A stretch of 64,000 bases of DNA from Coprobacter fastidiosus (lineage in GTDB: Bacteria > Bacteroidota > Bacteroidia > Bacteroidales > Coprobacteraceae). The stretch covers positions 2,418,001-2,482,000 of the forward strand of contig NZ_AP028032.1 of NCBI RefSeq assembly GCF_030296935.1. The letters run 5' to 3'. Under the pieces are notes generated by a model. It was not told where the DNA came from and did not search any database. It saw only the letters and a program-made list of their open reading frames with translations. Made by a program: the position numbers and the translations under genes. This document shows positions 16,767 to 25,710 of this stretch, in pieces (positions within the stretch are counted from its first letter, which is position 1; every line of letters starts with the position of its first letter).

Positions 16767-19700
16767 ATGAAAAGAATTTTCTTATTGATGAGTTTATTTG
16801 CCTTTGTTTGTCTGGCAAATGCTCAGACCCAAAGCACGATTACCGGTAAGGTAAAGGATGCGGCTACGGGAGAATTTTTGATGGGTGTGAATGTTCGTGT
16901 GGACGGTACGACAACAGGAACGTCTACTGGCCTTGACGGAGATTATTCGATTAAGGTATCGGACAATGCAACTTTGATATTTTCATATATGGGGTATGAA
17001 ACTCAGAAAATAAAACTTAACGGGCAGAAAGTTTTAAATGTAGCTTTGGGTGAAAAAACCGAATTGATGGATGAAGTTGTCGTAGTCGGTTACACTTCTA
17101 TGAAAAGACGGGATGTATTAGGAGCTGTTTCTAAAATAGACAGTAAATCGATTAATGCACTTCCGGTTTCTTCGACAGCACAGGCTTTGCAAGGACGTAT
17201 TGCAGGAGTACAGGTCTCGAATGCTACGGGAGCACCCGGAGCTGGGGTTTCAGTCCGAGTACGTGGTGTCGGGTCTATCAGTTCGAGCAATGATCCGTTG
17301 TATATTGTTGACGGTATTCCGGTTGAGGATGCATTAAATAGTATTTCTCCGGGAGATATTGAAAATATCTCGGTATTGAAAGATGCTTCTTCTGCTGCGA
17401 TTTACGGTTCTCGTGCAAATAACGGAGTCGTGTTGATTACAACAAAAACCGGTAAAAAAGGAAAAGCTCAGATTACTTATCACGGACAATTCGGATTTCA
17501 AACACATGCCAACTTGATCGAGATGGCGAATACAGCGGAATATATCGACATTTATAATCAAGCGGTAGATGCCGACAATGCCGGATCTTCGATAAAACGG
17601 ACACGCCTTGCCGGAGATTATTTGAATGGGCTGGCGGATGTGGATCATGTTGCGTCTATTTTCCAGACAGCGCCGATATATTCTCAGGAACTGAGCGTCA
17701 GCGGGGGAAATGACAAGACTAATTATATGATCTCCGGGACTTATTTTAATCAGGAAGGGATTATCAGAAACAGCGGTTATAACCGGGCGACTTTACGGGT
17801 GAATATTAATTCGGATGTGAAGAATTGGTTGAAGGTAGGATTTAATATGAGCGGTTCGTTAGGGAATACTCGTTCTGTATCAAGTTCCGGTGACGGGTAC
17901 GGAAATAGCGAAGGAGGTAGTGTTGTCCGTTATGCCATGTTCAGGAATCCTGCTATTCCGATAAAAGACGGAGCGGGTCAATATATCGACAAGCCGAGCA
18001 CTTATTTTGGTAATTCTATTTATGATACATTTTTCGGAGACGGGTATAATCCGGTTGCTTTAGCGGAAAATACCGACCGTAAAAAAACAGAAGAAGGTCT
18101 GTTCTCGAGAATTTATGCAACGTTCAAACTTCCTTTTAACTTGAGCTGGACAAATAATTTCGGTATTGACTATAAAAATTATAAATATAAAGTTTATAAT
18201 GCTTCGTGGGGAGATGATAACCGCATCAATAATCCGAACAGTGTTACAGTAGATCATAGTCGGAATCTGGGATGGACATTTAATACTTTATTAAATTGGA
18301 ATAAGACTTTTAATGAAGTTCATAATTTGTCTGTAATGGCCGGTTTCGAGGCTATAAGAAGTACCGGCGAGTCGATGAGTAATTCAGATCAAGATTTTCC
18401 GGTATGGAATAAGGATGTCCTTTATATCGGGGGAGGTACGGGAGAAAAAGTCAGTAAAGAATCGGAATATTCTTCTACTTTAGCCTCTTTCTTCGGACAG
18501 GCAAGTTATGATTATCGTTCGCGTTACTATGTTTCGGGAACGATTCGTAGAGACGGTTCTTCAAAGTTTGTGGGAGATAATCGTTGGGGTACTTTTTACT
18601 CTGCTTCTGCCGGATGGAATATCGAACAAGAAGCTTTTATGCAGGATGTAACGGTTATTAATAAGTTGAAACTTCGTGCGGGGTACGGATCTATCGGTAA
18701 TCAAAATATCGGTAACTATGCTTATTCGGATATTTATTCGTCTAATTATAATTATCCTTTCGGAGGTACGTCTGTCAGCGGTTATGCTCAGACAAAACTC
18801 GGGAATCCGAATTTGAAATGGGAAACCAGTAACCAGTTCAATGTGGGACTTGATTTGGAATTGTTGAAGGGGTCTTTTGCTTTCTCGGTGGATTTTTATA
18901 ATAAAATCACCAAAGATATGTTGGTGCAAGCTCCGTTGCCTCCTTCGATCGGGGATGCAGAGCCCTATTGGATCAATAACGGAAAAGTCTTGAACCGTGG
19001 AGTCGATCTTGAGTTTATGTATCGCAAAGATTATAAAGACGGAGGTTTTGATGTAACGTTGAATGCCGGATTCCTTAAGAACGAAGTGCTTGCGTTAAAT
19101 GCTCCTATTGTCGGCGGTCGTGTAGATAATGGAATTTATGCTACGAAGACAGAAGTCGGTTATCCGATCGGGTCGTTTTTTATGTATGAGATGGATGGTA
19201 TATTCCAAAATGAGGCAGAGATTCTGACTTCAGCTTATCAAGGGGCTAATATAAAACCCGGAGATGTAAAATTTGTCGATCAGGATAATAACGGTACTAT
19301 CGATGAGAATGACCGGGTGCATGTGGGTAGTGCTATTCCTAAAATGACAATGGGACTTACGTTGAACGGATATTGGAAAGGTTTCGATTTGAATATTTTC
19401 TTTCAGGGGGCTTTCGGACAAAAGATATATAATCAGATATTGACGGATTCTGAAGGTTTTTATCGTGGTTTTAATGTTACTAAACGGTATTATGATAATT
19501 ATTGGACCGGCGAGGGCTCTACAAATGAATATCCTCGTGCTTCATGGAGTGCGAAATCGAATAATGCCAGAGTTTCTACCCGTTTTCTGGAAGACGGTTC
19601 TTATATGCGTTTGAAGAATATTCAATTAGGGTACACTTTCAAAACCAATCATTGGGGGATAGACCGGCTGCGGCTTTACCTGTCGGCAACTAATCTGTTT

Positions 19701-19844
19701 ACTATTACCAAGTACAGCGGATTCGATCCCGAAATGACTGTTAGTGCAAACTCTACCAGCGAAGGCGACCGGGCTGCCGGTATCGACTGGGGTACTTATC
19801 CTGCAGCCCGGACTTATACATTTGGAGTGAATTTAACCTTCTAA
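16767..19844 (+). CDS. SusC/RagA family TonB-dependent outer-membrane transporter
   Basis: At 1025 residues this is a full-length SusC homologue. The signal peptide ends LANA before Gln. An N-terminal carboxypeptidase-regulatory-like domain (ITGKVKDAATGEFLMGVNV, about 24-105) precedes the plug (about 110-225), then a 22-strand beta-barrel ending in the outer-membrane signature ...FGVNLTF. EVVVVGY near residue 105 is the usual SusC stretch around the TonB box. With the SusD directly downstream (3-base gap) it forms the glycan importer; energy comes from TonB-ExbBD encoded elsewhere. Confidence 0.96.
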   Translation: MKRIFLLMSLFAFVCLANAQTQSTITGKVKDAATGEFLMGVNVRVDGTTTGTSTGLDGDYSIKVSDNATLIFSYMGYETQKIKLNGQKVLNVALGEKTELMDEVVVVGYTSMKRRDVLGAVSKIDSKSINALPVSSTAQALQGRIAGVQVSNATGAPGAGVSVRVRGVGSISSSNDPLYIVDGIPVEDALNSISPGDIENISVLKDASSAAIYGSRANNGVVLITTKTGKKGKAQITYHGQFGFQTHANLIEMANTAEYIDIYNQAVDADNAGSSIKRTRLAGDYLNGLADVDHVASIFQTAPIYSQELSVSGGNDKTNYMISGTYFNQEGIIRNSGYNRATLRVNINSDVKNWLKVGFNMSGSLGNTRSVSSSGDGYGNSEGGSVVRYAMFRNPAIPIKDGAGQYIDKPSTYFGNSIYDTFFGDGYNPVALAENTDRKKTEEGLFSRIYATFKLPFNLSWTNNFGIDYKNYKYKVYNASWGDDNRINNPNSVTVDHSRNLGWTFNTLLNWNKTFNEVHNLSVMAGFEAIRSTGESMSNSDQDFPVWNKDVLYIGGGTGEKVSKESEYSSTLASFFGQASYDYRSRYYVSGTIRRDGSSKFVGDNRWGTFYSASAGWNIEQEAFMQDVTVINKLKLRAGYGSIGNQNIGNYAYSDIYSSNYNYPFGGTSVSGYAQTKLGNPNLKWETSNQFNVGLDLELLKGSFAFSVDFYNKITKDMLVQAPLPPSIGDAEPYWINNGKVLNRGVDLEFMYRKDYKDGGFDVTLNAGFLKNEVLALNAPIVGGRVDNGIYATKTEVGYPIGSFFMYEMDGIFQNEAEILTSAYQGANIKPGDVKFVDQDNNGTIDENDRVHVGSAIPKMTMGLTLNGYWKGFDLNIFFQGAFGQKIYNQILTDSEGFYRGFNVTKRYYDNYWTGEGSTNEYPRASWSAKSNNARVSTRFLEDGSYMRLKNIQLGYTFKTNHWGIDRLRLYLSATNLFTITKYSGFDPEMTVSANSTSEGDRAAGIDWGTYPAARTYTFGVNLTF

Positions 19845-19847
19845 AAC

Positions 19848-21278
19848 ATGACACAGATGAAAAATATAATTATAGCGGCATTGGCAGTATGTACTTTTTC
19901 TGCCTGTGACGATTTTCTGGATGAGAAGTTAAAAGGAGATTTTAACTCTGATAATATTTTCTCGAATGCTACACAAGCCGAATTGGCTGTAAATGGTGTT
20001 TATAATGCGGCTACTTATTGCATAGATTTGTGGAAATTCGGAGATGTCGCATCTGATGACGCGGTAAAGGGTGGTAGCGATGGAGATCAGGCTGATCTTT
20101 CTTATATAGATGATTTTTCGGCAAATGCCGATAATGGTGTTCTTTCTGAATTTTGGCAGTCATCGTACGAAGTAATATCCCGTGCCAATAATGTAATTGC
20201 TTATGTCCCGAATATCGATATGGATGCGACTTTACGAGATCGATATGTTGCTGAGGCTAAATTTTTCAGAGCATTTGTATATTTCCATTTGGTGAATATT
20301 TATGGAGAAGTGCCGTTGAAGTTGCTTCCTCAAATCGATGATGCGTCTATTCATGTGGGGTTGAGTTCCGTATCTGCGATTTATAGTCAGATCGAAAAAG
20401 ACCTTCGAGATGCATCAATTTTGCCGGTCTCTTATTCGACTTCGGATGCAGGACGGGTGACTCGGGGCGCAGCGTACGGATTATTGGCTAAAGCCCAACT
20501 TTATCAACAAAAATATAGTGATGTTTTAACCACTATTCAACTGATCGAAAATTTGGATATTTATGATCTGGAACGTCCTTATTCCAATTTGTTCAAGTTA
20601 GGAGGTGAAGATAGCAAAGAGGTTCTGTTCGCTATTCGTTTTTTGAGCGGTCAGAATCCCGGATTGGGAAATTCTCTTAATCAGTGGTTAGCTCCGCAAA
20701 ATGAATCGGGCTATTATTTCGATGCTCCGACCCAGAGTTATGTAGATGCGTTTGACGAAAAGCAAGTGAACGGAGAAGATGATCTTCGTTTGGACGCTTC
20801 GATCGGAAGAGATGGAAAGGATTGGTTTAATGGTGATGTTTTCAGTTCTTCATGGTCTCCTGCAACAGGTTATCTTGTAAAAAAACATAATCAGCCGTTG
20901 GATGAGGTCGGCAAAGGGACAAAAGGTGATGGAGGGTTGTCCTATATTTATTTGAGATATGCCGATATATTGCTTATGAAGGCCGAAGCTTTGAATGAAA
21001 CACACCATCCTGATCTTGCGAAAATAGAGGTGGACAAGGTGCGTGATAGGGCAGGTCTGGCTAGGGTAAGTACAGTTACGGAATCGGCGATGCGTGAAGT
21101 AATCCGGAAAGAACGTCGTAAAGAGTTAGGTTTTGAATTTCACCGTTTTTTCGATTTGATGCGTTGGGGAAAAGATGTGGCGGAAGCGGCTTTGGGCTCT
21201 TCATTTAAATGGCAAGAACCTCGTTTTTATTTCCCGATTCCACAATCTGAAAAAGATGCAAATCTTGGGATAAAGTAA
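19848..21278 (+). CDS. SusD/RagB family surface glycan-binding lipoprotein
   Basis: A 476-residue SusD homologue with a lipobox FSAC (Cys about residue 20) followed by DDFLDEK. The N-terminal SusD signature (ANGVYNAAT-type region) and the C-terminal RKERRKELGFEFHRFFDLMR block are both clear. It caps the SusC barrel and binds the incoming oligosaccharide at the cell surface. A second in-frame ATG at 19857 gives a more usual signal peptide start (MKNIIIAAL); either is possible. Confidence 0.95.
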   Translation: MTQMKNIIIAALAVCTFSACDDFLDEKLKGDFNSDNIFSNATQAELAVNGVYNAATYCIDLWKFGDVASDDAVKGGSDGDQADLSYIDDFSANADNGVLSEFWQSSYEVISRANNVIAYVPNIDMDATLRDRYVAEAKFFRAFVYFHLVNIYGEVPLKLLPQIDDASIHVGLSSVSAIYSQIEKDLRDASILPVSYSTSDAGRVTRGAAYGLLAKAQLYQQKYSDVLTTIQLIENLDIYDLERPYSNLFKLGGEDSKEVLFAIRFLSGQNPGLGNSLNQWLAPQNESGYYFDAPTQSYVDAFDEKQVNGEDDLRLDASIGRDGKDWFNGDVFSSSWSPATGYLVKKHNQPLDEVGKGTKGDGGLSYIYLRYADILLMKAEALNETHHPDLAKIEVDKVRDRAGLARVSTVTESAMREVIRKERRKELGFEFHRFFDLMRWGKDVAEAALGSSFKWQEPRFYFPIPQSEKDANLGIK

Positions 21279-21324
21279 CATAATCATAATATCCATTAAT
21301 AACACAATTAAAATTTAAACGAAC

Positions 21325-22416
21325 ATGAGAAAATTTTTAAATTTCAGAATGATCGCTATCTTGATGGTAGCCTGTTTGACAACGCTTTTTTTGCCTTCTT
21401 GTGGAAATGACGATGAAGATAAGGACTCTACTCCTCTGGACTTGACAGAGATCAATGCATTGCTGAGCGAATGTGAATCTTTATTGAGTAGCGCGACTAC
21501 GGATGATTATCCTGAAGCTGCCATTACTACGTTTCAATCGAAAGTAAATGCAATTAAGAGTGCTGTAGCCGGAGATCTGACGCAAACGACGTTGAATAAT
21601 CTGCTTGTTCAGTTGAAAGAAGCGAAAACTACTTTTGAACAAAGTGCGTATGACGCAATTCCTTTGGATAATTTATTAGCAGAATGGAGCTTTGATGAGG
21701 GAGAAGGTACAAGCCTTGTTTCTACCGGTGTGCAAGCATGGGTTGCTAAGATGAAAACCGGACCGAGTGAGATTTTCGGAACGAATACTCAAGTTCCTTC
21801 ATTTGTTGACGGGGTTAAGGGAAAAGCTTTGAGTTTTGATAATGGAGCATGTCTTGAAGTTGACGATTTCAGTGAAACATCATTGCTCAGCAATACGCTC
21901 TCTATCTCGGTATGGATAAATCCGAAAGAAAGCAGAGCCGGAAATTATATCCTTTCTATGAATTACTGGGAAAACTGGAAATTGAATCTTCAGAATGAAG
22001 GTAAACCTTTCTTTACTGTTGCTACGACTGTTGCAGGTGTCGATGCGGATAATGAACATGTAGAGTCATTCCCGATAAATACGTGGACTCATTTGGTAGT
22101 TTCTATGGATTTGAATGCTCATACTTTATCTTTCTATGTAAACGGAGAGTTGACAAAAACTTGGGATGCCAGCGGAAAACCGGGTTTGGCAGGATCTCAG
22201 AAATCTGCTTATCTTCCTGCCTCAGGAGAAAAACTGCCGTTCTTGATCGGTTGCGCTACGACTTATGCCGAAGCTTCGACATGGGATTGGGTTACATTAC
22301 CTATCGAACCTTCAGGATGGGATTATTTTGCCGGTTCTTTGGATGAGTTGAAGATTTATAATATCGCTCTTACCGAAGGTCAGGTTTCGAAATTGTATAA
22401 TGACGAGAAAAAATAA
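21325..22416 (+). CDS. LamG-domain lipoprotein in the SusE/SusF position
   Basis: A 363-residue lipoprotein (lipobox LPSC, Cys about 26, then acidic GNDDEDKD). Residues about 45-115 form a helical FIVAR-like segment, a spacer often seen in surface proteins. Residues about 125-360 form a LamG/concanavalin-A-like jellyroll (WSFDEGEGTS, ISVWINPKES, TWTHLVVSMD, YFAGSLDELKIYN). Its position after SusCD indicates a surface glycan-binding protein that helps capture the polymer. Binding rather than catalysis is inferred. Confidence 0.82.
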   Translation: MRKFLNFRMIAILMVACLTTLFLPSCGNDDEDKDSTPLDLTEINALLSECESLLSSATTDDYPEAAITTFQSKVNAIKSAVAGDLTQTTLNNLLVQLKEAKTTFEQSAYDAIPLDNLLAEWSFDEGEGTSLVSTGVQAWVAKMKTGPSEIFGTNTQVPSFVDGVKGKALSFDNGACLEVDDFSETSLLSNTLSISVWINPKESRAGNYILSMNYWENWKLNLQNEGKPFFTVATTVAGVDADNEHVESFPINTWTHLVVSMDLNAHTLSFYVNGELTKTWDASGKPGLAGSQKSAYLPASGEKLPFLIGCATTYAEASTWDWVTLPIEPSGWDYFAGSLDELKIYNIALTEGQVSKLYNDEKK

Positions 22417-22443
22417 GAATCATTTTTGATTTAGCCTAATCCC

Positions 22444-22495
22444 GGAGGGGACATCGGAAACGGACATAAGGTCTTCTTCTGTGTCTCCTCCTTTT
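22444..22495 (+). terminator. intra-operon hairpin, possible attenuator
   Basis: GGAGGGGACA (22444-22453) pairs with TGTCTCCTCC (22482-22491) with one G-T pair and is followed by a short T-rich run. It lies between the LamG lipoprotein and the last PUL gene and could reduce transcription into the latter or protect the upstream mRNA. Confidence 0.55.
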
Positions 22496-22519
22496 ATATT
22501 TATCTGACACACACGAAAT

Positions 22520-25500
22520 ATGATGAAAAAGGTATTTTACTTATTCTTTAGCTTGTTCTTTTATCCGAACATCGGCATATTTTGTTTTGCCGATCAGATT
22601 CCCGTTTCGAGAATCGAGAAGATGCCGAATCTACCGTCTCCTTATCAGATGAGGGATTGGAAATCGGTTGCAAAGGCTTATGATAAATTTGTTTTCGACA
22701 AAAATAAAACCGGTAGTTATTTACCTCTGATTGAGATTAAATCGCAAGGGAATAATTATCCCGGCTCTAAGCAGATACGTTTGGATACTTATGTCGGATC
22801 AAATAGTCATGGCAGTCAGGCAGAGGCGATTAACATATTGCCGGCTATTGTAGGCGCATCTTTGGTCGGTGTCGACAAATCTTCTGATAACGGAGAGAAT
22901 TATGTATCTTATGCTAAAGATTTTTTTAACAAGAAAAATGAACAGAATGTTTATTTGAACGGATATTCTGCGACATCGGGAAAAGATTGGTGGTATGATC
23001 TCATGCCTAATGTATATTTTTATCAGCTTTATTCTCTTTATCCGGATGCCGATGCTGATTTTGAAACTCAATTTACTGAAGTTGCAGATCGTTGGTTAGA
23101 GGCTGTTTATAAATTGGGTGGTAGCTTGCAACCTTGGACTGTTCCGGATATGAATCACCGGGCATTTAATTTAGTTACCGGAAAGCCTTTGACAAGCGGT
23201 GCAAAAGAGCCTGAATCCGCCGGGACAATAGCCTGGTTGCTTTATCAGGCCTATACCCAGACTGGAGATAAGAAATATTTTGAGGGAGCACAGCTTGCAC
23301 TTGAATTTTTGTGTGCGTTCGGAGAGAATCCTTCTTATGAGTTGCAGTTGCCTTATGGAACGTTGATTGCTGCGAGAATGAATGCAGAGCAGGATTGTTC
23401 TTATAATATAGACCGATTGATTAATTGGTGTTTCGATTGGGGGCGTACTCGCGGTTGGGGCGCTATTGTCGGTACATGGGGAGGATATGATGTCTCGGGA
23501 CTTATCGGTGAAGCGAATGATAACGGAGATGATTATGCTTTTGTTATGAACGGTTTTCAGCAGGCGGCAGCTTTAGCTCCTGTTGCGAAATATGATAAAC
23601 GTTATGCGCGTGCAATCGGGAAGTGGTTGTTGAATATCGCGAATGCAAGTCGCCTATTTTATAATAATGTACTTCCGGAAGATCATCAAGAACCGCAAAG
23701 TTATGCATGGTCTTCTGTTTATGATACCGAAAGTTGTATTCCTTATGAATCGATGAAAGAGGTTTGGAATAATAAATCTCCTTATGTAATGGGGGATGCT
23801 ACCGGAGGTGGCTGGGCTGCTACGAATATATCTTTGTATAGCGGTTCTAGTGTCGGATATTTGGCGGCATTGATCGAGAAAACCAATGTCGAAGGTATCC
23901 TCCGGATCGATGTTAATAAAACCGATTTTTTCGGAAATGCGGTTTTCCCGGTTTATTTGTATTATAATCCTTATTCTGAGGATAAGACGGTAGAGTTGGA
24001 ATTACCGTCAGGAGAATATGATTTGTATGATGCCATATCCGAGCGGAATGTGGTTTCTCGAATTTCGGGGACAGCTTCTTTTTCTGTTCCATCGGATGGG
24101 GTTTGCTTGTTGACTGTTATACCTTCCGGTACGGAACAAACAGTTTCCGGACATCGTTTGTTGGCAGGTAACCAAGTTATAGATTTTTATTATGGTTATG
24201 ATTATTCTCGAAATTTAAGGCTAAAAGCAATAGTGGCAGATCAGGAAGTGACTGTACCGGGTAATACCGTTAAATTGAATGTGTATGCGGATAATATTCC
24301 GTTGGGAGCTTCTGTCGTATATCAATGGAGTGTAAATGGCGAACCTATTCAAAGTGAATGGACGGGATCTTATTTAAATTGGAATGTACCTTCGACTCTC
24401 GGCCTTTATACGATAAAGGCTGTCGGAAGTGCTCGTAATCAAACCATATCGGGAGAGGTAACTGTCGAGGTGTTGGAGAGTATGTATGATAAACCTTCAT
24501 TGACAAGTATTGAAACAAGTTCGTCTATGCCTTTGTCTCCGGGAGAAACGATAGATGTTACTTCGGTATTGGCGGAGGAAACGCCGGGACTTACGGTTTC
24601 TTGGGAGTGTGACGGCGGTGATATAGAAAACCTTTCAGATTTTTCCAGTCGTTGGACATTACCTTCTGTCCCCGGAGTATATACGATAAGTTGCACTGCG
24701 AAAAATCGGTTCGGGGAGGATATGAAATCATTGGAAGTTTTGGTTAAGGAAGAAAAATCGGCAGTAAAGACACCTTTGATTTACTATCCTCTAAACGGTG
24801 ACTGTTCTAACGCTGCAAGTCTCGGAATTTATGATGCGATACCTGAAGGTGGCTCGTTTGTTACGGATGCGTTGGGTCGTGAATCTTCGGCATATTCTCT
24901 GTCCTCGTCTTCATATTTATATACGGAAAATGATGAAGCCCTCGGGGTACAGGATAAAGTGACGATCGGTTTTTGGGTTTCTCCGGAAAATACGCCCGGG
25001 AGGGAACAATTTCTTGTTTCTCACGGTAGTTGGGAAGAACGCTATAAAATTTCACTTTCTCCCGATATGACCTTGAGGTGGACGGTAAATACTTCTGACG
25101 GGACGAAAGATCTGGATTATAAGATTCCTTTGGATCTGAATAAATTTTATCATATTACTGCTGTATATACGGGGTATTCTATGGAGTTGTATGTAAATGG
25201 GGAATTTTATTCGTTTATGAAACATTCCGGAAATATCGGAACTACGGATAAGGATATTACTTATGGTAGAAAAGATCGTACCGATACAGAATATACTTTT
25301 GCGGGAATATTGGATGAGATTCGTATTTATAATGATGAATTATCTCTGTCCGAGATAAGGGAACTTCCTGAGACTTGGGAACTATTACCATCATCGGTTG
25401 AGAATACTATTTCGGATTTGCAAATACAGATTTTGAAAGGCAGAGGAGTATTGCGTATCGATACTGGCGGAAGAATATTAAAAAATTTGGAGGTATTCAA

Positions 25501-25648
25501 TATACAAGGTATGTCATTCCCATGCAAATGGCAAAAGGAGAGTGAATATTCTTATAGTATTTCGACAGAAAATTTGTCTTCAGGCATATATGTATTGAGA
25601 TTGACAGATAAATCGGGAAAAAACTACAGATACAAGATTATTTTGTAA
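22520..25648 (+). CDS. multidomain PUL protein: unrecognised enzyme-like domain, two Ig-like domains, LamG, T9SS-type C-terminal domain
   Basis: This 1042-residue exported protein has a signal peptide ending near FCFA. Residues about 28-535 are a paralogue of the 576-residue lipoprotein of this locus, sharing MPNLPSPY, LVGVDKSSDNGENYV, GKDWWYD, RMNAEQD, GYDVSGL, YAFVMN and AIGKWLLN. Then follow two Ig-like domains (about 570-655 and 660-745), a LamG jellyroll (about 752-950) and a C-terminal domain (about 965-1042, ending GIYVLRLTDKSGKNYRYKII) resembling type A T9SS sorting signals. That predicts cleavage and attachment at, or release from, the cell surface. I do not recognise the N-terminal domain; an (alpha/alpha) toroid glycan-degrading enzyme is the best inference. 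Confidence 0.72.
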   Translation: MMKKVFYLFFSLFFYPNIGIFCFADQIPVSRIEKMPNLPSPYQMRDWKSVAKAYDKFVFDKNKTGSYLPLIEIKSQGNNYPGSKQIRLDTYVGSNSHGSQAEAINILPAIVGASLVGVDKSSDNGENYVSYAKDFFNKKNEQNVYLNGYSATSGKDWWYDLMPNVYFYQLYSLYPDADADFETQFTEVADRWLEAVYKLGGSLQPWTVPDMNHRAFNLVTGKPLTSGAKEPESAGTIAWLLYQAYTQTGDKKYFEGAQLALEFLCAFGENPSYELQLPYGTLIAARMNAEQDCSYNIDRLINWCFDWGRTRGWGAIVGTWGGYDVSGLIGEANDNGDDYAFVMNGFQQAAALAPVAKYDKRYARAIGKWLLNIANASRLFYNNVLPEDHQEPQSYAWSSVYDTESCIPYESMKEVWNNKSPYVMGDATGGGWAATNISLYSGSSVGYLAALIEKTNVEGILRIDVNKTDFFGNAVFPVYLYYNPYSEDKTVELELPSGEYDLYDAISERNVVSRISGTASFSVPSDGVCLLTVIPSGTEQTVSGHRLLAGNQVIDFYYGYDYSRNLRLKAIVADQEVTVPGNTVKLNVYADNIPLGASVVYQWSVNGEPIQSEWTGSYLNWNVPSTLGLYTIKAVGSARNQTISGEVTVEVLESMYDKPSLTSIETSSSMPLSPGETIDVTSVLAEETPGLTVSWECDGGDIENLSDFSSRWTLPSVPGVYTISCTAKNRFGEDMKSLEVLVKEEKSAVKTPLIYYPLNGDCSNAASLGIYDAIPEGGSFVTDALGRESSAYSLSSSSYLYTENDEALGVQDKVTIGFWVSPENTPGREQFLVSHGSWEERYKISLSPDMTLRWTVNTSDGTKDLDYKIPLDLNKFYHITAVYTGYSMELYVNGEFYSFMKHSGNIGTTDKDITYGRKDRTDTEYTFAGILDEIRIYNDELSLSEIRELPETWELLPSSVENTISDLQIQILKGRGVLRIDTGGRILKNLEVFNIQGMSFPCKWQKESEYSYSISTENLSSGIYVLRLTDKSGKNYRYKIIL

Positions 25649-25650
25649 AA

Positions 25651-25683
25651 AAAGGAGCATTCCTTCACAGGAACGCTCCTTTC
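25651..25683. terminator. bidirectional terminator at the end of the PUL
   Basis: AAAGGAGC (25651-25658) pairs with GCTCCTTT (25675-25682), with an inner TTCC/GGAA extension. An A-rich run on the left becomes a T tract on the minus strand, so it also serves the convergent esterase gene. Confidence 0.8.
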
Positions 25684-25710
25684 AGATTATGTAGTGTGTG
25701 TTTGTGTTAG

